A DNA stretch of 64,000 nucleotides from Epiperipatus broadwayi (lineage: Eukaryota; Onychophora; Udeonychophora; Euonychophora; Peripatidae), in assembly GCA_028023455.1 (NCBI GenBank), contig JAQFVV010012512.1, positions 436,001 through 500,000 on the forward strand, given 5' to 3'. Below, piece after piece: positions 23,481 to 37,022 of the stretch; within the stretch, counting starts at the first letter, position 1; every line of letters begins with the position of its first letter. The notes beneath the pieces are model-generated. The model made no database searches, had not been told where the DNA came from, and saw only the letters and a program-made list of their open reading frames with translations. Position numbers and translations under genes: made by a program.

Positions 23481-24599
23481 TCACATCTATCATTTTTTCT
23501 ATACCCATTATATAATTTTTTAATATAATCTCTAATTCTTATCTAGAGCTACTATATACACCCTCATCAACTTGTAATACTATCTCTCTCCCCTACATTC
23601 CTTATTTAATGTTTTTCAATTTTTTACTCCCATTTCTTCCACTTTTATTAATATTGTCCAACAACTTACTATTCAATTTCATTCTCTCTATATAATTATC
23701 TATTTTAGCCTACTTTTATCTTAATACTTTTCCCATTGAACATTAACATCTTTTTTCACTTTTTTGTTTTTAATAGCACATGCATGTTCACTACATGCCT
23801 TTTCCATCTCTTTTAGACTTTTACTAACTAATGTTTCTATTACTTTCGTTCTGAAAAGTCTAATCTAAATCTCTATTTTCCACTATTTTGTTTCACCATA
23901 CCTGTCCTTATAATCATCTCCAACTAACTCTTCCATGGCTTCTTCAACATTTATTTTATACTCTTCTAACTCACTCTTATCATTCATTCTCCATCCACAT
24001 CTTTCACTACCATCTCTACTTTTATTTTTATTTTCCTTCACATTACTAACCATTTCTACAATAAGGAAGTTATAATCACTATTATACACTCTCTCTTTAT
24101 TATCAAACATTTTAATTTTCAGTATTTTGTTCATTTCCTTTTTTCTACTAATACATAATCTATTGTTTGGAATGTATTATTTCTAGACCATGTATATTGT
24201 CAGTCATAAATATTTAATAAATGTTTAATACTCAAATTCACTCTCTGACAAAAATTCTTCAAAAGTTGTCCTTTCTTATTACCTACATAATCAATTTCTT
24301 TAATACACCCATATACATTCCCTATAAATATTATTTTCTTCCCCTTTTCTTTGAAACTCTATATTCTTAACAAGGCACTCATATATGCTACTGTTCCACT
24401 CCATTATAGTTTAACTATTTCCAGTAGGTATATCTACTATAGCCACCATTGATTCTTGTATTCCTAATCTTATCTCAAACCAAAAATGTTTTTGACATTT
24501 AACAGTATTTAATTATTTTTTGATATGACTCCTATACCACCACCCATTTTTGTCCATCTCTCTTCTTATAGAAAATTGTGATTTAGTTCTTTAAAAATC

Positions 24600-27300
<2,701 letters not shown>

Positions 27301-28905
27301 TGTGATGTAATGTATTATGGCTTCTCCTTAAACGAAGTCAAGAATATCTCAGCAATTATGCCCAGATAAACCTGTTAGCCACTTTCTTTTACATTCCCCA
27401 CTCTAAATTTACCCATAATCTGCTCTATCCCATTTCCACAACATAATTTTTGTCAACTCTATAACCTTTATATGTAAATCCCCCTTATCTTTTCCCAAAC
27501 CCAGCATAAAAACCAATAATTCACTTTCTGTATAATCACTCTTTTCATATTTATTTTTCCACAACGTCATTATATGTACCCTTTCTGTTTTCAAACATTT
27601 ACATTCAATTAACAAATGCCTAATATTTTCAATTCCTTCCTTACATAATTTACAAAATAATTCACCCATATTTTTCCATTTACATGTATATTCTTTTGTA
27701 GCTAAAGATCCCGTTTGAGACTTAAACAATAAACTACTTTCCTTACTATTATCATATATTAACTCACACCTAATATTCTGTTTATTTCTATATATATTTA
27801 AACTCTTTTTACTCTCCATACTATTTCTCCATCTCTCTAACTCCCTAGTCTTTATTAATAAATTTATTCTTTTATCCCATTCCTTACTACTATAACATTC
27901 AATAATCCTCTTAACACAATCATTTCATCTTTTGTACAAATATACTGATATAAATTTTTTATCCAAATCTTTTGCATACCGCATTACCTTTCTCACCTGT
28001 CTTGTTACCTGCCCTTTACTCATAACTCAATTAAATACTATTTTAGCTATTTTTTTATTATCCATAAACTGCAATCTACCAAACATTTTTATTTTACTTT
28101 TTGCATCTCTCATATGAAAACTTGACCATCCCATTTCTCATTGAATTGCCTCCCTTGCTGTCCATACTTCTGCATCCAATGCATGTCCTCCTACTTCCCT
28201 TTGAGCTTTTTCTAAATAATCTAATATCTTTTTACTAACATATAATGCATCATTACCATATGTTAACCCTGCTACTGCAACTCCTTTCCATATAATTCTA
28301 ACTACATCATATTTATTATATGAAAATACTGTTAATTTCTTTATCAATCTCTTTCTTTTCTTTGCTTCATTTATCAATTTTTTCTCCCATTCATCCAAAT
28401 AATTTTTATGATTACTTAAAATAATTCCCAAATAACTATATCTATTCACCACACTTAACTTAATATCTCCCAATAAAAATTCTACATCTTCTCTTTCCTC
28501 AGTATTAACCATCATTATATTTGATTTTTCTTCACTAAATTTAATCCCCATCTTTTTACCCACTTTTGTGCATGTCCTCAACATAACTTCCATATCTTCT
28601 CTTTTTTCTGCACACAAAAATATATCATCTGCAAAAAAAAGACCTGACAAAATATATACTCCCTTACTACCTATTAACGGTATCTCTATCCCTCTTCCTC
28701 ATCTTTCTATTGCTTTTTCTATTTCACTCAAACACAACACAAACAAAATAGGTGACATAGGGCATCCTTGCCTTAGTCCCACACCATTTTTAACTTTAAT
28801 TGATTCTATATTCTCTAATTGATATATATAATAATTATTTTCATATAATTTCTTAATAATATCTATTAAAGCTTCATCCATTCCCAATCCATTCCCAAAT
28901 AATAA
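27301..28905 (-). mobile_element. LINE family A, copy 3, 5'-truncated in RT
   Basis: Best-preserved copy. On the minus strand, from 28905: KKLYENNYYIYQLENIESIK, then GVGLRQGCPMSPILFVLCL (RT block 5), a stop, FADDIFLCAEK (catalytic FADD, intact) in the open frame 28650-28138, YSYLGIILSNHKNYLDEWEKK, and a separate frame 27819-27409 with a C-terminal zinc motif LFCKLCKEGIENIRHLLIECKC (C-x2-C...H...C) ending in LTKIMLWKWDRADYG. The 3' end sits on (AAT)n. At least two frame breaks remove function. The simple-repeat tail, FADD box and CCHC end suit an I/Ingi/CR1-like LINE; the exact clade is not resolved. Confidence 0.9.
28138..28650 (-). pseudogene. LINE-A reverse transcriptase, palm/thumb fragment
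   Basis: A 170-codon frame containing FFADDIFLCA, the catalytic aspartate pair of RT, then KKMGIKFSEEKSNIMMVN, RYSYLGIIL and VAGLTYGNDALYVSK, ending in WTAREAIQ. The element continues out of frame on both sides. The catalytic box is intact, but the upstream palm is lost to 5' truncation, so it cannot function alone. Confidence 0.85.
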
Positions 28906-29802
28906 TAATAGCGCCACCTGGATACAAACCTAGTAGCAGGTAAGGAAAGAACATCTTAGCTTTTTGTTAATAAAAGGCAGATTTATTTACTAATAGCTAA
29001 CAAAAATGTCCAATAAAACCAATTAAAACACTCAAAGAAGTTTTTATCGAAAAAAGGTAAAAAAGGACAGAGAAATTCAAAGGTTTTTTTTATTGAAAGT
29101 CTGTACCTAATGCTAATAGGCAAACACCTAGTTAAAAGCTAACGGATCTAATACCTAACGCAAAATCTCAGGCAAGTTAAATTTGTAGAAAAGAAATCAA
29201 ACCTACAAAATTCAATAATTTTGAAAATAATTGAGTTGTATTGGTTTTATATATATATATATTAGTGGTGTTTTTAAAAAAATTAAAACATCTTTGGAAA
29301 AATAATTGAAAAACTTAAATGGCGACTGCTCATCCAATTTACCAGGTGGGTGGTCCATCACAGGGCAAGAGAAAGACATATGCTTTTATAGCAAAAAATC
29401 CCAATATAACATAAACCTGGCAAAAGATCATAGGTTCAGGAAAACAACAGTAGATCATCTGGAAAACTTGAACCTAATGGATCAAAATAAAATGACCCCC
29501 TCAAATTGAATGGACTGATGAAATGCTGGAACAAATTGGAGAGAAATTTAACAAAACAATACCTCAATCATTATTTCTGACATTTAAACATTTTTTCACG
29601 ACAAATCAATGGTACTAGCTGTAACAGTTTTCCCAAATCCCTTCTAATAGAAACACTGCATGAAAATAATATGCTTGAATCGGTACAATGCATAGACCAC
29701 CATCCAAATAGCTGATATGTGGTGGTCCAGTGTTATAAAATGCACAAAGAGAACAATTTAGAAACCGAATCAAGTCTCTAGGTAATTTTGCACTAATAAC
29801 AG

Positions 29803-30126
29803 TTGATGAGAATAAGTATAAAAATATCACCGGAATTTTTAAAAAATATGTATTTTGGCTACAACATGGAATATTTCCAAAAAATGGTGAATCCATTCAG
29901 AAAAGTGATTTTTTTGCAGCAAAAATACATTAAAGAAGCAGCAATTCCTGTGCTAATGAATAGCTTTGAATTCAAAATTAAATTAAATCAACAAATAGAC
30001 CTGGAAAATACCACCACACACACAACCGATGAAGAAGCTACACTATATATTTACGTCAGAGGGCTTAAGCCAGGATACTTCCATTGTGGAAGAAGAGGAC
30101 ATATTGCAACATCATGCAATGAATGA
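29803..30126 (+). pseudogene. LINE-C ORF1 C-terminal part with damaged zinc knuckle
   Basis: A 107-codon frame ending VRGLKPGYFHCGRRGHIATSCNE. This is a CCHC nucleic-acid-binding knuckle (C-x2-C-x4-H-x4-C) in which the first Cys is Tyr (TAC instead of TGC/TGT). ORF1 proteins bind the element RNA. The frame start is arbitrary, and the region before it is open only through frameshifts. Confidence 0.75.
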
Positions 30127-30837
30127 ACACAGCAAAAAAAAAAAAACAATACATCAAAAAATTCAGGGAACGTTACAGAATGTGAAGACACAAATAACCA
30201 ACTAGATGAATTAAATTACCCTACACTACAAAACACACAGGAAAATAACATATCTAATAAAAATGAAAGTATTAGACATCCTGTAAACAATATAACAAAC
30301 AGAAAAATCAAAACAAATCTGTTAAAGCAAAATTAAAGCAGTGAAAAACCACCCAATTTAAATAGAATAGAGGAATAAGAAAACGAGAGCCTACCAAAAG
30401 AGCTTAAATGAAAAACAAATGAAAATGATGCACAATCAGAAAGCATAATAATAAATAAAACAACCAAAGAAATCATGGATAAAATAACTCAGTAGTATCC
30501 AATGCTGGAATGTACATGAATAGAAAACAGGAAAAAAATACAAAAAACAACAAAAAAAAACAAGAGAAAGTAAAGAAATTACAATGAACGAGAATAAAGA
30601 TAACCAGATTAATTTAACAAAAGAAACCATAGCAGAACAAATGGAAATAGAACTAACCATAATAGAAGCAAAAAATAACAAAAACAACACACTGTAGCAC
30701 ACATATCCAAACACAAACAGAATCACCACAGGAGAAAATTTTGAAAGATCACCACGGGAGAAAAACACACAAAGAAAAAAAGCAGAATAAACTAAAGACC
30801 AAATAAAAAGTTCCCTCACAATATAAATTAAATTCAA

Positions 30838-31564
30838 TGAAAATTAAGATAGGATCAATAAATGTTCGAGGATTAAACTCGAAAAGAAAAATTCAAGAAA
30901 TCAATCACTGGATACAATAACTCCAACCTACCATATTAGGACTCATAGAAACAAAACTTTATAACATATCACAAATAAATTCAGCACAACTTATGAGTAA
31001 AATGGGTTTCTGTGCACGCTCTAGAGACCCACTAACACCCTCAAGTGGCACCGAAATATTTATTAGCCAAAAAAGTCCTTCCATAATATTTAAAATAGTA
31101 TATATAGACATGAATCTATTAATAACCACATTCAATAATAAAAACTTCTGAATAAATATTATATTTGCATACATACCAGCAGGTCCAACTGTAATTAACA
31201 GAATAATAACAACAATTAACTCAATCTTTTCAAACAATCCCTACTCAACTATTCTTATGGGAGATTTTAACATGAGTTATAAAAAAATTATTGCGAAATG
31301 GATACAACTCCACTCATGAGTGCAGACTTACTACTATCTAACTCTATATTTTTTTATAACAATAGACACAGAACTTTAATAGATCTAATGTTTTATTTCC
31401 CAATGCTGCATCATTCAACAGAACTTACACTTTCCCCAACCCCCTTTTCAGACCACGCAGTGCAGATAATAATGCTAAATATAAACACACACCGCAGTAC
31501 GATAATTGATTTGCAGAAAATGATCAGGATTCTACTACCAGAATCTTCACAGAAATTTATATAA
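30838..31564 (+). pseudogene. LINE-C ORF2 endonuclease domain
   Basis: Read across two frames with stops: SINVRGLNSKRKIQEI (N of the active site), LGLIETKL (catalytic Glu), FAYIPAGP, ILMGDFNMSY (Asp/Asn), TLIDLMFYFP, and SPTPFSDHAVQI (SDH). All catalytic positions are still visible, but in-frame stops (after NHWIQ, within NNKNF) and a frameshift after IQLHS make it a pseudogene. Confidence 0.8.
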
Positions 31565-31860
31565 TAATAAATAAAATAAATCAGCTAGAATTAGACCTGA
31601 TATCCAGATGCATAGCTTACACCAACCCGCTTTCATTTAATATAAACCATATCAAACAAAAATCAATCCTTTCCTCCAGACTAATCACATTAGCAGATGA
31701 AATACATAAAAGAATCAGTCTCTCTAAAATGGTTCAACATAATCAAACAAAAATAATAAAACTCATCCAGCTCTATAAACAGACTTGCAATAAATTAAAA
31801 CAATATCTAAGCATAAAAAAGAAAAAATTGCCTAGCGCAGACGCATAGTTGGACATGCGG

Positions 31861-32404
31861 AGACATTAGATGGGCTTTGGGATATCCATCCACAAATATG
31901 GAATTATATTATTTAAAAAAAAAACCTTTATAAATGACATTAATATATTTTTATAGCATAGATTTAAAGTGTTACATAAAGTGTTATATAAAATTTGTCA
32001 CTTCCTTCACTAATTGTTACTTCCATATGACTTATCATTTTATATAGATATAAAGGATAGAAATAAATGAAATTTTTACTAGAAACTGATGTGATAACTA
32101 TTTATTTAAAAAATTGTAGCTCAAAGATAGAGAATGCTAAAATCAAATTATTTACAAATTTGCATCAATTAATATTTTCTTAGTGCTATATGGATTTAGA
32201 TTTAAGTTTAGGAAAGCGGTGGAAACTGCTTTTGACCACATCAATCTATAAATAATATTGTCTTAAATAACAGTTTTTCCCTTGATAATTACAATAAGTG
32301 TGTAACTGTGAAAATATGACTATGAGGCTGAATTTACAAGCAATCAATTATACCCCCAAATATAAAGTATGTAGATGTAGACACATCTATATTATATATA
32401 TATA
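31861..32404. other. Spacer; no gene recognised
   Basis: AT-rich, ending in a short (TA)n run immediately before the ribozyme array. Confidence 0.4.
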
Positions 32405-32551
32405 TGAAAAACAAAAACAAGTTATTCACGTAACTTGATATCACTTGTTATTTATGTTCAACAGATGGCGTTTGACCAAAACCACTGAACAAGTGTAAAA
32501 TTTGTTTACATAAACGAAAAAAGAGTCAGAATTAACTACCTCTTTAATTTG

Positions 32552-32608
32552 CTCACCCCCAGATCAGCTGATTTCAAGCTGGTTTGCTCTCATCAGTGAG
32601 GGATAGAG
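32552..32608 (-). ncRNA. Type I hammerhead ribozyme (inverted monomer)
   Basis: Exact reverse complement of the motif at 33133-33189, with core CUGAUGA and GAAA, stem II GAGC-AAACCA-GCUU, stem III AUC-AGCU-GAU and cleavage base C17 all unchanged. Confidence 0.88.
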
Positions 32609-33132
32609 TATAGAAACTAGATCTAAACACTGACTCTCAAGTGTTTATGCAAAACGTTTCTATCAGTTTGCAAGTGTGAATTTTTCAGACCGGTAAAGTC
32701 TTCAAACTCAGCCTAGCAAGCCAGATATTTATATGGGTCTGATCTCAGTTCAGTATCACCACATAATCAAAGTCTCTGCAATATATATCATTGCAAGAAA
32801 ACTTTAAAGGTACATTTATGAAAACAAATTTTACACTTGTTTGGTGGTTTTGGTAAAATGCCATCTGTTGAACATAAATAACAAGTGATATCAAGTTACG
32901 TGAATAACGTTTTTGTTTTTCATAAATGTACCTTTAAAGTTTTCTTGCAATGATATATATTGCAGAGACTTTGATTATGTGGTGATACTGAACTGAGATC
33001 AGACCCATATAAATATCTGGCTTGCTAGGCTGAGTTTGAAGACTTTACCGGTCTGAAAAATTCACGCTTGCAAACTGATAGAAACGTTTTGCATAAACAC
33101 TTGAGAGTCAGTGTTTAGATCTAGTTTCTATA

Positions 33133-33189
33133 CTCTATCCCTCACTGATGAGAGCAAACCAGCTTGAAATCAGCTGATCTGGGGGTGAG
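33133..33189 (+). ncRNA. Type I hammerhead ribozyme (second monomer)
   Basis: Seen in order: CUC outer stem I, UAU loop, CCCUCA inner stem I, CUGAUGA core, stem II GAGC-AAACCA-GCUU, GAAA core, stem III AUC-AGCU-GAU (first A being A15.1), C17, then UGGGGG inner stem I, U loop, GAG outer stem I. Every invariant base of the hammerhead consensus is present. Stem I pairs over six base pairs (one G-U) plus three outer ones, stem II over four. Cleavage is predicted after position 33179. Same architecture as the ribozyme at 751-805, including the asymmetric three-base/one-base internal loop in stem I. Confidence 0.9.
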
Positions 33190-33546
33190 CAAATGAAAGA
33201 GGCAGTTAATTCTGACTCTTTTTTCGTTTATGTAAACAAATTTTGCACTTGTTCAGTGGTTTTGGTCAAACACCATCTGTTGAACATAAATAACAAGTGA
33301 TATCAAGTTACGTGAATAACTTGTTTTTGTTTTTCATAAATGTACCTTTAAAGTTTTCTTGCAATGATATATATTGCAGAGACTTTGATTATGTGGTGAT
33401 ACTGAACTGAGATCAGACCCATATAAATATCTGGCTTGCTAGGCTGAGTTTGAAGACTTTACCGGTCTGAAAAATTCACGCTTGCAAACTGATAGAAACG
33501 TTTTGCATAAACACTTGAGAGTCAGTGTTTAGATCTAGTTTCTATA

Positions 33547-33603
33547 CTCTATCCCTCACTGATGAGAGCAAACCAGCTTGAAATCAGCTGATCTGGGGGT
33601 GAG
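33547..33603 (+). ncRNA. Type I hammerhead ribozyme (third monomer)
   Basis: Identical to the copy at 33133-33189 and 414 bp downstream of it. Two correctly spaced ribozymes on one strand mean a transcript through this array would release a unit-length (~414-nt) RNA. Confidence 0.9.
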
Positions 33604-33710
33604 CAAATGAAAGAGGTAGTTAATTCTGACTCTTTTTCATTTATGTAAACAAATTTTACACTTGTTCGGTGGTTTTGGTAAAACGCCATCTGTTGAACAT
33701 ATATATATAT

Positions 33711-34156
33711 ATCGTGACAGTCAGATGATGTATGTTGGTTTAACCCAGTTTGAATACTAGGCGAAAGTACTTCGTGGCCATCGATACGCAAGATATTAAA
33801 TCAAGAATACTATGACCTCTGCCCTATTTGCCTAGCCAAGCATAGTAGAATCCATCAAATTCATATGACTTTTAGCTTGAGCATGTTCAAACTTCTCCAT
33901 GATTTTGAAGATGACAGTTGTATAAGTTTTTGGAATACAATCCCAACAAGCAAAAGCAAAATCTGCCAAGAGTTCTCCCAAGAGAAATCTGAATGCTATT
34001 TCGAAAAGGAAAATCTGAATAATCATCAAGAAAACTCTGAATCACCAAGTCTTTTGTTCTCACTTCTATTTATACCCTCTTTGTCAGCTATCTTCTATTG
34101 TTTGTATGATCTTAGATCTTGATAACCCCCCATGCTCCTTTGTTTCAAGGTAACAT
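33711..34156 (+). mobile_element. Possible solo LTR or LTR-like element, copy L1
   Basis: Begins GTGACAGTCAG right after (TA)n and may end at AAGGTAACA. It contains a TATA-like CTATTTATACCC at about 34065. It shares GCGCAAGAT/ACGCAAGAT and the 16-bp CTGCCCTATTTGCCTA block with 49127 onward. The start resembles TGTAACGGTCAG at 40612 and TGTACCGGTCAG at 49127, a typical Gypsy-type LTR start. No target duplication or internal gag/pol was found. Confidence 0.4.
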
Positions 34157-34650
34157 TTTCTAAAAATAACCTTTACTTTTTTACTCTAAATTTCTTTCTT
34201 TAAACTTTGAATTTTATTAATTAAAAAAGAAAGAGAAAGCCATCTTTAATTTGCCTTGAATGGGCTAATTAATTAAAAATATACATTCTTTTAGAAAATG
34301 TTGGTGGGCTTATCTCAAAATAAAATCATACTAAATATTTTAACAAGATTTAAAAAGAAAAATACATTCTTATTTCTTTTAATAAAATAAGCATTTTATT
34401 TCAGCAGAATTTTTCTTTAACTCATATATATATATATATATGCTTGACGTATATATATATATATATATGTTTGACTAATAGATTTTACAAGTAATTTTTA
34501 TTAACAGAAATCTAATCTTAGAATGGAATTTATTTAACACAAAATATTTAAATGCAATACAAATTTAATAAGCATAATTAATTTTAACTTTAGTGCAAAA
34601 CCCTGCTGATATTGGACTATAAACTTAATTCAGGTCTATAACACTAACCA
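34157..34650. other. No gene recognised; two (TA)n runs
   Basis: AT-rich; (TA)n runs near 34424-34441 and 34450-34467 separated by TGCTTGACG. Confidence 0.5.
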
Positions 34651-34659
34651 AGTTTATAG

Positions 34660-34740
34660 AAGGCTGTGAAGCAGGGATCGGACTTCAGATCCATTGCTTC
34701 AATATATATATATATGGGGGGGGGGTGCATTTATGAGTGC
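34660..34740 (+). repeat. Hairpin-(TA)n element, copy B
   Basis: GGCTGTGAAGC, hairpin GGATCGGA-CT-TCAGATCC (one mismatch), ATTGCTTCAATATATAT, (TA)n, a G10 run and GTGCATTTA. The GCTGTGAAGC lead and the TGC.TCAATATATAT joint are shared with copy C at 55530. Confidence 0.55.
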
Positions 34741-36579
34741 TAATCTTAATTATAGTCGGGCTTTGACAAAGATAAGCCGTATCAAAAACCTGGCTCAGAA
34801 AAGTAATAAATATGTTTTGTACCCCAGATTTATGATTGTAATAGTGGATAATTGTCTACATTCTTTGGTTGAATATATATACACACACGTTTATGTAAGT
34901 TGTTATAATAATTTAACATTCAAAAGCTTTTTGATGTTGCAGTAATTTGTATTAAAATTCAATTTTTTTTTAAAATATATTAAATACACTAACGTTCTCA
35001 CCTTTTAAGCTTAAAATGTTAATTAACTTTAAGAAACAAGAGTTGCACAAATACTATAAGCATGAAAATATTTTTTAAACTCAATACATTATTTATATTA
35101 AATAATGATTTTACCATTGTGCTCATTTAAGCGAAATTATTTTAAAATAAGTGTTAGATATGCTTGAAAAGTATTAAAATCAAATTTAATCTTTAATTAT
35201 TAAAAATAAAAGCATTCAAGTAATAATAAAATGTTTTTTTATCTTTCAATTATTTTTGTGGTGCATAAATAATATAAAAAGAATATGATTTGAAAAGGTA
35301 AAAACAAAACATTTATTGTAAGAATCAGTTCAGTGGGGGAGGGGGGCATTCAAAGATTATTGCCAATGCATAAAGATGAAGTATCAAATAAATGAGATAA
35401 AATTTGATATTTCTAAATATTCATTTGGGATATCCATAAATCTCCTAAGTATGAAGATTGAGATAAATAAAATGTTTGGGTTAAAAATAAATAGTCGATA
35501 TCTGTGTGCTTCCATGCTCTCCCCATAGACAACAAGAAATAATAAGGCATCCTTCATGATTATTAGAGGTTTTTATAAATGAAAACAGATTCTCAGATGA
35601 AATAAATTTTAATGTTAAAATATGTAGAACAGTGGTTATATACATTTATGTATTGTGGAATATTTGAATACACGTGCCTTATAAGATAAAAGCAAAGGCA
35701 AATGAAAACTGCTTGATTATACTTTAAATTATTCAAATATCAGAAAACAAATATAATACAAAATATTTGATATTTAGATATAAGTGTATGGAAGTGCTAG
35801 TTAAGAAAAGCTTTAAAATTGTTTACTGGAAAGTGAGATATATGAAGTGCCTCAAGTTTGGATATTTACGTACTGAATGTAATGTGCTAAGTATACTTTT
35901 AAAATCTTATAAGTAATATCATAATCACCCTGATGCATCTGCAAAGTCTAGAGTAGGAGTGTGATATAAATGCTATATTATTTGTATGTAAATCATATAT
36001 AAATCAATTGCTATATATGGCCACATTTTAGAGAGGAGGAACAGGATTCTTTTGTGTTGATAGAAATGGTGTTATTTGCAATGTGGCAGTCTTTTTTTTT
36101 ATAGTTTGTGTTTTTTTCTTTCCAAGTATATGACTGTTTTGATTCAAATGTGTGGTCATGTTGGTTTTCATGATCAAGAAATATGGATTTTGCAATTGAA
36201 ATTGTTTTTTGGCTTTTTTATATGGATATTTATTTTGGGAGAGTTTGATTGAAATTCTTTTGGACTTTTTTATATAGATATTCATTTTGGGAGAGTTTGA
36301 TTGTGAGACTAGCAACAGATTCACTGAAAATAAACTGTATAGCAATGAGCTTGATTGCAAGAAATCATGTATATGGTTTGAGAAGTTTTTTCAGAATAGA
36401 GTTGTTGCTTAGAATTGTTGAGTAGACAATTTAGTGTGGAAGGCATGTGAAAATTAATTTAAAAAGTATCATATCAAGCACTGTTTATTATTTCAGAAAT
36501 TTTGGAAGCATAAGATAATGTTTGCTCGAGATTGGCAATAGTTCTTCAATATTTATATGAAAATAAAAAATAATAATAG

Positions 36580-36582
<3 letters not shown>
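34741..36582. other. No gene recognised
   Basis: AT-rich. A ~57-bp tandem duplication lies at about 36214-36303 (ATTTTGGGAGAGTTTGATTG repeated). The 110-codon minus-strand frame at 36028-36360 is largely a product of that repeat and poly-T runs, so it is not called. Confidence 0.5.

Positions 36583-36650
<68 letters not shown>
36583..36650. repeat. (TA)n microsatellite
   Basis: About 68 bp of alternating TA directly adjoining the inverted-repeat element to its right. Confidence 0.97.
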
Positions 36651-36653
<3 letters not shown>

Positions 36654-36674
36654 AGAATTACTTCTTTATAAAAC

Positions 36675-36718
36675 TGCTTTAATATTTTAACCAGCAGATT
36701 GATCTTCATCAGAAAGCA
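36675..36718 (-). ncRNA. Degenerate minimal hammerhead (left arm)
   Basis: TGCTTT, CTGATGA, a stem II reduced by substitutions (ATCA/TGGT), core AAAA in place of GAAA, ATT, AAAGCA. Decayed relative to the right arm. Confidence 0.45.
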
Positions 36719-36954
36719 AAATAGCTATTTCCAGAATTTAAGTGATAAAATATTACAAACAGTTATAATAATAATATAATAATAATGTATGTATGGTTTT
36801 AGTTTTTTAAAATAAGTTTTTGTGAAAAAAAATTTTTAGTATTTTTTAAACTCACAAAGTTTTTATAGATTTTTAGCGAATAGGAATTAGTTTTGCTATC
36901 TGATACACAACTGTCTGTATTATTTTAGTGCTTAAATTCTGGAAATAGCCATTT

Positions 36955-36998
36955 TGCTTTCTGATGAAAACCAGTCTGCTGGTTGAAATATTAAAGCA
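36955..36998 (+). ncRNA. Minimal type I hammerhead (right arm)
   Basis: TGCTTT (stem I), CTGATGA, one extra A, AACCAG-TCTG-CTGGTT (six-pair stem II), GAAA, then T-A-T with the minimal one-pair stem III, T17, and AAAGCA closing a six-pair stem I. All core bases are present; the extra A after CUGATGA and the minimal stem III make monomer activity doubtful. Confidence 0.6.
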
Positions 36999-37022
36999 GT
37001 TTTATAGAGAAATAATTTTGTG

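Larger units (their letters stand above)
29319..31860 (+). mobile_element. LINE family C, copy 2 (ORF1 with zinc knuckle, ORF2 endonuclease)
   Basis: The ATG at 29319 begins a plausible ORF1 (MATAHPIYQVGG...), quickly broken. ORF1 relics continue to a zinc knuckle at about 30070-30125. ORF2 starts near 30838 with an apurinic-type endonuclease: IRIGSINVRGLNSKRK, LGLIETKL, ILMGDFNMSY near 31258, TLIDLMFYF, and SDHA near 31450. Several stops and frameshifts are present. The element stops before any RT motif at about 31860, so it is 3'-truncated or rearranged, unusual for a LINE. It matches copy 1 at 16.4-20.5 kb. Confidence 0.8.
32405..33705. mobile_element. Retrozyme-like array: three ~412-bp monomers, first one inverted
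   Basis: One complete monomer on the minus strand (32405-32822) is followed by about 2.1 monomers on the plus strand (32826-33705). Unit length from matching ACTTGT words at 32835, 33247 and 33660 is 412 and 413 bp. Monomers are nearly identical, differing by scattered substitutions and 1-2 bp indels. Each carries the same type I hammerhead ribozyme, and no unit has a credible ORF. Both ends and the inversion joint lie at AT-rich sequence, the right end running straight into (TA)n. Known: this unit size, coding silence and ribozyme content match metazoan retrozymes. Inferred: recent insertion of reverse-transcribed multimers or circular copies. A satellite DNA with hammerheads is the alternative. 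Confidence 0.85.
36651..37022. mobile_element. Inverted-repeat element with hammerhead-like arms
   Basis: Arms of about 114 bp (36651-36764 and 36909-37022) are inverted copies at roughly 85-90% identity around a ~145-bp AT-rich spacer. Each arm carries, pointing inward-to-outward, a minimal hammerhead core (36675-36718 minus, 36955-36998 plus). No ORF. Likely a terminal-repeat remnant of a Penelope-like element or a retrozyme relative, because such minimal hammerheads are known from Penelope terminal repeats. Confidence 0.65.

Noticed and set aside
34590-34640. Possible third retrozyme fragment (ACTTAATTCAGGTCTATA resembles part of the 659-1113 unit)
   Set aside because: The match is only about 11 bp, partly self-complementary, and no ribozyme core lies nearby.
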